Shown here: positions 13,964 to 20,801 of the stretch, piece by piece
Position numbering within the stretch: the stretch's first letter is position 1
Layout: every line of letters begins with the position of its first letter
From: an uncultured Capnocytophaga sp.
Lineage (GTDB): Bacteria > Bacteroidota > Bacteroidia > Flavobacteriales > Flavobacteriaceae
Direction of reading: 5' to 3'
NCBI RefSeq assembly: GCF_938029845.1
Contig: NZ_CALHGG010000047.1
Location: 1-20,801 of the forward strand
DNA length: 20,801 bases
The notes under the pieces: model-generated
Seen by the model: only the letters and a program-made list of their open reading frames with translations
The model's database searches: none
Told to the model about the DNA's origin: nothing
Translations under genes and position numbers: made by a program

Positions 13964-16900
13964 ATGAACAACAAAAAAGGATTACTATTGATTTTTGTCT
14001 TCTTCCCTTTGTGGCTTTTAGCTCAAGAGGTAAAAGTAAAAGGGAATGTGAAGGACGATGAAGGCTTAGGCATGTTGGGTGTTTCTGTTGTGGTAAAAGG
14101 TACTACAAAAGGAGTAGCCACTGATAATGACGGTAACTTTGAGCTAAAAGTGAACCGAAACGATGTGCTTGTGTTCTCAAGTGTGGGTTATGTGACACAA
14201 GAGATGAAAGTGGGTAAAAATACGCATCTGAAAGTGGTATTATATCCTGATGTAGAGGAGCTTGTAGGGATAGAGAAGGTAGCCGTAGCTTATGGTACGG
14301 CCGATAAAAAATCCTTTACAGGTTCTATGGCTACCGTGAAAGCTGAAGAGATACAGAACAAACAAACTACCGATGTGGCTAAGGCGCTCGAAGGAAGTGT
14401 CTCTGGGGTACAGATCTCTACTTCTACGGGACAACCAGGGGAGAGTAGTAGTATCCGTATCCGTGGGATAGGCTCTATCAATGCTAATAGTAACCCACTC
14501 ATAATTGTGGATGGGGTACCTTTCGCAGGGAGCTTGAGTGCTATTAACAATAATGATATTGAGTCGGTAAACGTACTTAAGGATGCGGCTTCCTCCGCCC
14601 TATATGGGGCACGTGGTGCCAATGGGGTGGTCATCATCACGACCAAGTCAGGAGCACGTGGAAAGCTCTCTATACAAGTGGATACACGTGTAGGGTTCAA
14701 CTATCGTGGTATCCCTGAGTATGATATCGTAAAATCCCCTGCTGAGTACTACGAAACCCTCTGGAATGCACTCTATAATCAGAATTATTTCCAAGCCAGA
14801 GGGGGAGGAGATGCAGCGGCAGCAGCGGCTTTCGCTTCCAAAAGTCTTATCCCCAATGTGGGAATAGGCTACAATATCTATAATGTAGCAGATGACCAAG
14901 TGGTAGGGGCTAATGGAAGGATCAATCCACAGGCAAGGATTCGCTTTAACGATAAGGACTTTAACAATTGGGAAAAGGCCTTGTTCAACACTCGCGCACG
15001 TAAGGAACATAACCTAAGCCTTACCAAAGGAACAGAGTTCAACAGCTTCTATTTCTCACTCGGTTACTTGGGTGATGAGGGGTATAACCTCAATTCTTAC
15101 TTTAACCGCTATACGATGCGCTTCTCTTACAAAGGAGAAATAGCTCCATGGCTTAAGGTTAATACCTCCTCTATGCTTTCTCATACACAAAAGCAAGGAA
15201 CAGAGAAGCAAAATTCTTATTCCAACCCTTTCTCTTGGACACGTAATATAGCTCCTATCTATCCTGTATATAAGCATGATGCCAATGGTAATCCTACAGG
15301 AGAGTATGACTTTGGGGAATCACGTAAGTATAACGAAAATACCAACCCTGTGGCTACCCAGAATGAGGACATTGACCTATATAAGGACTACTATTTCAAC
15401 CAAGCACTTTCCTTGGATATGGATATAGTAGAGGGCTTGAGGCTTTCCACTACGGGGAATTTCTATGGGGATTTCTATAACTCTAACGAATATACCACTC
15501 CCATAGGGGGAGCAGGAAAGACTTATAACGGGTCTTCTACCAAGTATAGCACTAATGATATAGTGATGACCTTCAACCAACTCCTAAAGTATAGCAAGGA
15601 TTGGGATAACTACGCCTTGGAAGCTCTTTTAGGACATGAAAGTTATAAAAAACGCCTAGGTACTATGTCAGGAACTAAGAATAATTTCGTGGATCCAAGT
15701 AATTCTGCCTTTGACAATGCGGCAGTAACTACAGGTCTTTCATCCTATGACCGTACTTATGCAGTGGAAGGTTATTTTGGACAGCTCAATGGTAACTACA
15801 AGCAGAAGTATTTCCTCTCTGCTAGCTTGCGTCGTGATGCTTCTTCTGTATTTGCTCCTGAAAACCGTTGGGGTACTTTCTGGTCAGTGGGTGGCTCATG
15901 GCTCTTGAGCAACGAAAAATTCTTAGAGAAGCTAAGTTTTATCAATAGCTTGAAACTCAAAGCCAGCTACGGGGTGCAGGGTAATGATTATATCTATTTG
16001 CCTTCTACCAATTCGTCCCGTGTGCGTTCTTATACTCCTTATATGTCCTTGTATAGTGTGAGCTCTGATGGTAAAAATCCGGGGCTTAAGGCACTCTACA
16101 AAGGTAATAGAAATATTACTTGGGAAGAGAGTGGTAACTTCAATACAGGGGTAGAAGCTGCTCTGTGGGATAACCGACTAACAGTAGAGGCTGATTTCTT
16201 CTATAAGAAAACTAATAACTTATTATTCAATATGCCCGTACCTGCCTCCACTGGTTTTACCTCTGAACCTCGCAATGTGGCCGATATGAAGAACCAAGGG
16301 GTTGAGTTCTCCATAGGGGTAACTCCTGTGAAGACCGATAGGGTTACTTGGAGCATCAATTTCAACGGTTTGCATTATAAAAATACAGTTACAAGACTTC
16401 CAGAGGAACTCAGAGAAAAGGGCTTTACTCGTGGCAACCAGATTATGAAAGAGGGAGGAAGTATCTACGACTTCTATATGGTCAAATGGGCAGGGGTAAA
16501 TCCTGATAACGGAGATGCTCAATACTGGATCAAGAACCCAGCTACGGGTCAGTTCGAACTCAAGCAAAGTGCTGATTATGAGTCTGTCAATAGCTTGCAG
16601 TATGCAGGAAGTGCCATCCCTGATTTGCAAGGAGGTTTTGGTACTACTTTGCATTTCTATAACTTTGATTTGGCATTGCAGTTCTCTTATCAGTTGGGTG
16701 GTAAGTTCCTAGATTCTCAGTATATGGGACTTATGCATACAGGAGGCAATGGTAGAGGTTGGCATACCGATATTCGCAATCGTTGGACACCGGAGAACCG
16801 TAATACGGATGTGCCTCGCCTACAATTCAATAGCCAAAATATAGTAGCAACTTCCGATCGTTTCCTTATAGATGCTTCTTATCTCTCTTTAAGAAACTTG

Positions 16901-17101
16901 AGTTTGGGCTATAATTTTGGTCCTGAGGTGACTGAAAAACTCAAATTAAGCAGATTGCGCTACTATATCACTGCCGATAATGTGTATTTGTGGAGTAAGC
17001 GCCAAGGTTTAGATCCTCGTGCAAGTATAGCAGGAACTAATACCTATGCAGTATATAGCCCTATTCGTACTGTTTCTATGGGATTATCTGTTAGTTTTTA
17101 A
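13964..17101 (+). CDS. SusC/RagA-type TonB-dependent outer-membrane transporter
   Basis: An outer-membrane beta-barrel that imports an oligomeric nutrient, working with the SusD lipoprotein encoded next. The protein has 1045 residues, normal for the family. A signal peptide spans 1-20 (cleavage after LLA). A carboxypeptidase-regulatory-like beta domain lies at about 22-96, with the motif GVSVVVKGTTKGVATDNDGNF. The TonB plug at about 100-230 includes ALEGSVSGVQI, IRIRGIGS, NPLIIVDGVP, VLKDAASSALYGARGANGV and IITTKSG. The barrel fills the rest and ends in a C-terminal Phe (LSVSF), as expected for BAM-dependent assembly. There is no STN domain, so signalling through a FecR-type anti-sigma factor is not suggested. 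Substrate is unknown: no glycoside hydrolase, peptidase or regulator gene lies next to it in the window. It carries its own promoter and long leader. Confidence 0.95.
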   Translation: MNNKKGLLLIFVFFPLWLLAQEVKVKGNVKDDEGLGMLGVSVVVKGTTKGVATDNDGNFELKVNRNDVLVFSSVGYVTQEMKVGKNTHLKVVLYPDVEELVGIEKVAVAYGTADKKSFTGSMATVKAEEIQNKQTTDVAKALEGSVSGVQISTSTGQPGESSSIRIRGIGSINANSNPLIIVDGVPFAGSLSAINNNDIESVNVLKDAASSALYGARGANGVVIITTKSGARGKLSIQVDTRVGFNYRGIPEYDIVKSPAEYYETLWNALYNQNYFQARGGGDAAAAAAFASKSLIPNVGIGYNIYNVADDQVVGANGRINPQARIRFNDKDFNNWEKALFNTRARKEHNLSLTKGTEFNSFYFSLGYLGDEGYNLNSYFNRYTMRFSYKGEIAPWLKVNTSSMLSHTQKQGTEKQNSYSNPFSWTRNIAPIYPVYKHDANGNPTGEYDFGESRKYNENTNPVATQNEDIDLYKDYYFNQALSLDMDIVEGLRLSTTGNFYGDFYNSNEYTTPIGGAGKTYNGSSTKYSTNDIVMTFNQLLKYSKDWDNYALEALLGHESYKKRLGTMSGTKNNFVDPSNSAFDNAAVTTGLSSYDRTYAVEGYFGQLNGNYKQKYFLSASLRRDASSVFAPENRWGTFWSVGGSWLLSNEKFLEKLSFINSLKLKASYGVQGNDYIYLPSTNSSRVRSYTPYMSLYSVSSDGKNPGLKALYKGNRNITWEESGNFNTGVEAALWDNRLTVEADFFYKKTNNLLFNMPVPASTGFTSEPRNVADMKNQGVEFSIGVTPVKTDRVTWSINFNGLHYKNTVTRLPEELREKGFTRGNQIMKEGGSIYDFYMVKWAGVNPDNGDAQYWIKNPATGQFELKQSADYESVNSLQYAGSAIPDLQGGFGTTLHFYNFDLALQFSYQLGGKFLDSQYMGLMHTGGNGRGWHTDIRNRWTPENRNTDVPRLQFNSQNIVATSDRFLIDASYLSLRNLSLGYNFGPEVTEKLKLSRLRYYITADNVYLWSKRQGLDPRASIAGTNTYAVYSPIRTVSMGLSVSF

Positions 17102-17112
17102 AATTTTGACCT

Positions 17113-18621
17113 ATGAAAAAAGAAATAAAGAAAATAGCTTCCGTTGCCCTACTTTCTGTTTTACTTGTGGGGTGTGCTAAGGATTTTTTTGACCCAGAGG
17201 TGAATGAATATTTGACCGACCAAAGGAAAAAAGAACTCCAAGGCAATGCAGAAAACAAAAAACAGCTCTTGGATATAGAACTCAGAGGAATCTATAATAA
17301 CAATGCTGCTACCCAGAATTCCAACCACGATGGTTTTGGTCTCAAGGCGGTAGATGCAGGCTTTGACCATACAGGCTTAGACCTTGTACAAGCCTCTCGT
17401 AGCTGGTTTATCTTTGACTATAACTTTGATAATAAGAAAGCCAATTTCCGTCGTCCTGCTTTTGTATGGAATTTCTTGTACAAGCAGATTAGTTCTATCA
17501 ATACCGTATTGGCGGATTATTTCCCAACGGCTCCTACGGCTGCTACCAATCAGGAGCTGTTCCAAAAGTATGGAGAACTGAAGACCATGCGCGCCATTTT
17601 TTATTACTATCTGGTAAATACCTTTGCTAAGACCTACAAAGGAAATGAAAGCAGCTTAGGAGTGCCTCTTATGCTTAATCCAGGGGACGACAAGCTCCCT
17701 CGTGCTACAGTGCAACAGGTCTATGACCAGATGATTAGAGATCTCAAACCCGTGGTGGATGATGCTCGCTTCCAGATTACCCCTGATAACAAGACTGATG
17801 CAGATAAGGCGGTGGCAGCAACTTACTTGGCAAAGATCTATGCCTGCCAAGGAAATTGGCCAGAGGTACAGCACTATGCCCTGATTGCTACTGAAGGGGA
17901 TAGACCTTCGCTTACCTCCAGCGGAGATGTACAGGCAGGAAAATGGGATATTAGTATGAACTCTTGGCTTTGGGGATTTGACATCACCCAAGAGACAAGA
18001 ACCTACTGGAACTCTTTCTATGCACACATGGACAACAGTATGCCTAGTAGTTATGCAGGTGGGGGTGCTTTCAAGCTCATCTATAGCAATCTCTATGCAA
18101 AAATAGGAAACCAAGATGTACGTAAAAAGTTGTATATCAACACTACCTTGTTTCCTACTATAGCAGCTAAATATCGTGGTATGAATCCTAACTTGCCAGA
18201 GTATGCCAATGTGAAGTATGTAACCAATTCAGACTTTACCAGTGATTATTGTTACCTTCGTAGGGAAGATCCTTTCCTACTTTATATAGAGGCTTTGGTG
18301 GAACAAGGCAATCTCGCAGGAGCAAAAACAGCTTTGGAATATTTGGTAAAGGACAACCGCGAAGATACCGTCTATAACCTTTCAGCCCTTACCACTCAGG
18401 AGCAACTCCGAGAAGAGGTACGTACCCAGCGCCGTATAGAATTATGGGGAGAGGGTACTTCTTTCTTCGACTGGAAACGCTGGAAGACAGGTATTAACCG
18501 ATATGAAACTGGTTCCAACCATGTCCTTAAAGTAGAAGTACCTGCAGGAAGTGAAAAATGGACTTATCAAATCCCTAAAGCAGAAATGGAATCCAATCCT
18601 AATATGGTACAAAACGAGTAA
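17113..18621 (+). CDS. SusD/RagB-family nutrient-binding outer-membrane lipoprotein
   Basis: Surface lipoprotein that forms the lid of the SusC transporter and binds the substrate. The 502 residues are typical. The signal peptide ends in the lipobox LLVGC with Cys21. The next residues AKDFFDPE include Lys-Asp close to the Cys, roughly like the surface-export signal described in Capnocytophaga, consistent with exposure outside the cell. Family hallmarks are the helical TPR-like body (LKTMRAIFYYYLVNTFAKTY), the motif RRIELWGEGTSFFDWKRW near 440-460, and the C-terminal YQIPKAEMESNPNMVQN. It starts 11 nt after susC and is co-transcribed. The start MKKEIKKI is well placed. The TAA stop lies in GAGTAATC, a degenerate octamer in phase with the following array. 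Confidence 0.95.
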   Translation: MKKEIKKIASVALLSVLLVGCAKDFFDPEVNEYLTDQRKKELQGNAENKKQLLDIELRGIYNNNAATQNSNHDGFGLKAVDAGFDHTGLDLVQASRSWFIFDYNFDNKKANFRRPAFVWNFLYKQISSINTVLADYFPTAPTAATNQELFQKYGELKTMRAIFYYYLVNTFAKTYKGNESSLGVPLMLNPGDDKLPRATVQQVYDQMIRDLKPVVDDARFQITPDNKTDADKAVAATYLAKIYACQGNWPEVQHYALIATEGDRPSLTSSGDVQAGKWDISMNSWLWGFDITQETRTYWNSFYAHMDNSMPSSYAGGGAFKLIYSNLYAKIGNQDVRKKLYINTTLFPTIAAKYRGMNPNLPEYANVKYVTNSDFTSDYCYLRREDPFLLYIEALVEQGNLAGAKTALEYLVKDNREDTVYNLSALTTQEQLREEVRTQRRIELWGEGTSFFDWKRWKTGINRYETGSNHVLKVEVPAGSEKWTYQIPKAEMESNPNMVQNE

Positions 18622-18623
18622 TC

Positions 18624-18759
18624 AATTAGCCGATTTGCCAATTAGTTGATTAGTCAATTTGCCAATTTGCCAATTTGTCAATTATCCATTGACTTATTGG
18701 CAAATTGTCTCATTGGCAAATTGTCTCATTGTCTAATTGGCAAATTGACTCAATTTCTT
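18624..18759. terminator. 8-nt-period array (17 units) with inverted repeats, likely bidirectional terminator
   Basis: Seventeen octamers without indel separate two convergent genes. The left half uses AATTTGCC, GATTAGTC and AATTTGTC; the right half uses the reverse-complement sense, ATTGGCAA and ATTGTCTC. The 12-mer CAATTTGCCAAT occurs at 18655-18666 and 18663-18674. Its exact complement ATTGGCAAATTG occurs at 18696-18707, 18712-18723 and 18736-18747. Several mutually exclusive 12-bp stems are therefore possible, the closest with a 21-nt loop. The stop of the minus-strand gene (18733-18735) lies inside. It can serve both transcripts. Confidence 0.7.
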
Positions 18760-20801
18760 ATGGTTTCTCGGCAATTTATCTTGTTTCTTCACTTCTTCTA
18801 AATAAAGCTGTACTACTTCCTTACCAAAGGCTTTCACTGCTGGGGTATTAGGACGGTCAAGGAACTCTATAAAGCGAGGAATAGGTAGGTAGTCCCATGC
18901 GAGTACTTGAGCGAGATAGGTCTTTAGGTAGCTCAGGTCTTCCCTACGAGCAATTGCCTGACAAATATACTCATACGCCAAATCACGTGAGGGGCGTTTT
19001 TCAAAGAGCAAACACGCGCCTATATACAGCCAACCGCTATGGCGCACACGCAGGTCGTAGCGCAATACGGCTTCCAAAGGTAGGGTCATATCGCGCACTT
19101 GGTCAGCCTCATTCATCGTTGCCCAGAGCGCTATGTGAGCACATAATATCGCATCAGGATAATGGGGGTTGAGGCTTAGTTTATATTCTGCCTCTTGAGC
19201 TGAAGTGCATTTCCCTTCATTGGCATTGTAATAGTTATAAAGAGTAGGACGGCTTTTATCTTTGCCGTATTTGTAATAATGATTGCAGTGATAGGTGAAC
19301 TCTTCGCCTACTTCACCGTTGGCATAAGTTCTTTTCTCCCAACCATAACGGATATAGAAAGGTTTTACCACGCTAAGGATATTCTTTGCCTGAGTATTTT
19401 CAAATACTTTGAACTCCTCATCGGGGTGTTTTAGGCGGGTGATTTGCGTCCATAGCGGTAGAAGAGCTTCGTTTAATTGTATTTTATCAGTAAGGCCTAA
19501 GTAATACTGAATAGCAGGAGCATAGTCGCCTTTGAGCTGTTGGGCTTTTTCTTTGGCTGCTGCCGAAACCTCCCAAAAGAGCAGGCGATTGCACGCGACA
19601 ATCAGGTCGTCGAGATCGGGGGCTTTGCCTTGGGCTTCGTATTGCAAGAGCTTATCGACCAACACTTCTGCCTCTATATAGAAAGGTTCGTGTGTAGGGG
19701 TAGAAAGGAAAGGCAAGGTGTCTTTCTCTTTGAGCTTTTGGAGTGTACGTGCTATTTTATTAAAGAGATAAGGGAAAGTCTGCTGTGCTTGATTGGCAGC
19801 TATGTGCATCACTCTTGGTTTGTCGAGTTTATCGGCTTGTGTATATTTATCTTCTTTGTAGAGTTTTTGAATTTCTTTCCATTCCTTGTCGGTATCATAT
19901 ACAAGGGGGGTAGGGCTTTGGCTACTCCAAGAGTCTAAAAAGTGGTACAATAGTGGCATCGTTCCCACAAACCACTCACGGGCAAGTAGTTGTTTGAGGT
20001 AAGGTTTCACCTGCTCGGTATAATCTGCAGGAATTTGCTCTTGCAAGCGTACCAGCGCATCAAAGAAAACATCAATAGTAGCGGCTGATTTCTCGCGGAT
20101 ACAATCACCGAGGAAGAAAAGAAGTTTTTCAGGTGTTAGGTTATGGGTTATAGGGGGTAGGGTGTGAGTATTAGGTGTTAGGGGTTGGGTGTTAGGTGTT
20201 ATAGCTTGAGAATTAGGGGTTACGGAGGCAGAAGCTTCAGCTACTTCCAAGGAGTGGTTCTCAAGAAGCTTTTGGGCTTTGCTTTTTAGATAATCCTTGT
20301 AAGGTGCCACTACTTCCACTAAGCCCTTATCGGCGAAATAAATAGTGAGCAGGCCGGCTACAGCTTCTTGTAGTTTCACATCGGGTTGGGTGAAGAGTAC
20401 CGCTAATTGTTCGCGGTAGCTGATATCGGTTGGAGGGTGTTTTTTGAACTCCTTTGCCAAAATCTCTACTCCTTGAAGGAGTGTTTTAGGTTGCTTCTCT
20501 ACGGTAAAGGCAAGCGGGAATTGTTGCATAAAGCTCTCAAAATCAAACTTTGGCGCATTGGCAATAGAGACGATGTATTCCATAACGGTCTTTACCACAC
20601 TGCCTACTCCAGTGCCTAAAACGGCAAAGAGCGTTTGTTGATGAGCCAAAAGTTCCTCTTGGGTAGGGGCAAGCCATTTGAGCAAGCGGCAATGCCAATC
20701 AAGGTGGGGTTTCTTCCATTGGTTGAGCAATGATTCTAAAAGCTGTCCTACAAAACTACGAGGAATTTGGTAGCCATAATGCACCAATAATTCAAATACC
20801 T
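18733..20801 (-). CDS. Large helical protein of a Bacteroidota-type uncharacterised family (DUF6493-like), 5' end missing
   Basis: The open frame runs off the right edge: 688 residues are visible, beginning FELLVHYGYQIPRSF after one Val, and no true start is in the window. The TTG at 20787 is not a supported start. The sequence is alpha-helical and Leu-rich throughout, suggesting a HEAT/ARM-like solenoid, with a C-terminal part RHSGWLYIGACLLFEKRPSRDLAYEYI. From memory this resembles proteins annotated DUF6493, which often occur near SWIM zinc-finger genes in Bacteroidota; the name is uncertain. No signal peptide can be judged. A Thr/Pro/Asn-rich linker at about residues 193-224 of the visible part is encoded by a 7-nt DNA repeat array. 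The last codons (SQFAN and stop) come from an octamer array. Function unknown. Confidence 0.6.
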   Translation of the reverse strand, partial: VFELLVHYGYQIPRSFVGQLLESLLNQWKKPHLDWHCRLLKWLAPTQEELLAHQQTLFAVLGTGVGSVVKTVMEYIVSIANAPKFDFESFMQQFPLAFTVEKQPKTLLQGVEILAKEFKKHPPTDISYREQLAVLFTQPDVKLQEAVAGLLTIYFADKGLVEVVAPYKDYLKSKAQKLLENHSLEVAEASASVTPNSQAITPNTQPLTPNTHTLPPITHNLTPEKLLFFLGDCIREKSAATIDVFFDALVRLQEQIPADYTEQVKPYLKQLLAREWFVGTMPLLYHFLDSWSSQSPTPLVYDTDKEWKEIQKLYKEDKYTQADKLDKPRVMHIAANQAQQTFPYLFNKIARTLQKLKEKDTLPFLSTPTHEPFYIEAEVLVDKLLQYEAQGKAPDLDDLIVACNRLLFWEVSAAAKEKAQQLKGDYAPAIQYYLGLTDKIQLNEALLPLWTQITRLKHPDEEFKVFENTQAKNILSVVKPFYIRYGWEKRTYANGEVGEEFTYHCNHYYKYGKDKSRPTLYNYYNANEGKCTSAQEAEYKLSLNPHYPDAILCAHIALWATMNEADQVRDMTLPLEAVLRYDLRVRHSGWLYIGACLLFEKRPSRDLAYEYICQAIARREDLSYLKTYLAQVLAWDYLPIPRFIEFLDRPNTPAVKAFGKEVVQLYLEEVKKQDKLPRNHKKLSQFAN
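20131..20221. repeat. 7-nt-period array (13 units) inside the DUF6493-like gene
   Basis: Exactly 13 heptamers (plus-strand types AGGTGTT, AGGGGTT, GGGTGTT, GAGTATT) lie within the coding frame. Since 7 and 3 share no factor, three heptamers (21 nt) encode seven residues, giving the peptide period TPNSQAI, TPNTQPL, TPNTHTL, PPITHNL. Gain or loss of one unit would shift the frame. The vocabulary differs from the intergenic arrays. Confidence 0.85.

Noticed and set aside
14290..14700. Minus-strand ORF of 136 codons inside susC
   Set aside because: It lies opposite the conserved TonB plug domain of susC and has no family features.

Overview
The window looks like a chromosomal segment of a Bacteroidota member of the Flavobacteriia, most plausibly Capnocytophaga or a close relative. 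This rests on the TAnnTTTG-type promoters, a SusC/SusD outer-membrane pair, a single-chain glutaminase-containing PurL, lipoproteins of Bacteroidota type, scarce Shine-Dalgarno sequences and A/T-rich start regions. The genus is inference; no rRNA or other marker gene is present.

Layout. (1) Positions 1-1312: waaA (Kdo transferase) on the minus strand, ending in a GC-rich tandem hairpin repeat. (2) 1437-1877: a small lipoprotein gene divergent from waaA, each gene with its own TAnnTTTG element. (3) 1971-10545: a plus-strand series of purL, a flavodoxin-fold DarA-like gene, two tandem POT-like MFS transporter paralogues and plsC. Spacing is tight at purL/DarA-like (9 nt) and at transporter 2/plsC (1-nt overlap). 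The other junctions are filled by strict 7-nt-period arrays. (4) 10691-13612, minus strand: a secreted WG-repeat-like protein followed by a SWIM zinc-finger protein, apparently one transcript. (5) 13613-13963: a divergent regulatory region. (6) 13964-18621: a SusC/SusD nutrient-uptake pair with a well-formed promoter and a leader of about 140 nt. (7) 18733 to the right edge: the 3' part of a large minus-strand gene of a Bacteroidota-type uncharacterised family (possibly DUF6493), whose start lies outside the window.

The most striking content lies between the genes. Junctions are filled by short oligomers repeated with an exact period and no indels: 7 nt at 1896-1965 (10 units), 6523-6711 (27 units) and 8172-8346 (25 units), and 8 nt at 10560-10703 (18 units), 12078-12125 (6 units) and 18624-18759 (17 units). 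A seventh array of thirteen 7-nt units lies inside the last gene and is translated as a 7-residue peptide repeat. The 7-nt arrays before purL and both transporters end in the same A/T-rich units, and the last one stops exactly 5 nt before the ATG in all three cases. Many stop codons in the window lie inside an array or in a degenerate unit at its edge. The 8-nt array between the two convergent genes susD and the last gene contains exact 12-bp inverted repeats and is a good candidate for a bidirectional terminator.

Functionally the window is mostly envelope and metabolism: lipid A core (waaA), purine synthesis (purL), phospholipid synthesis (plsC), peptide or solute uptake (POT-like, SusCD), and three poorly characterised proteins (WG-like, SWIM, and the large last gene). 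I see no tRNA, rRNA, CRISPR array, insertion sequence or phage gene.
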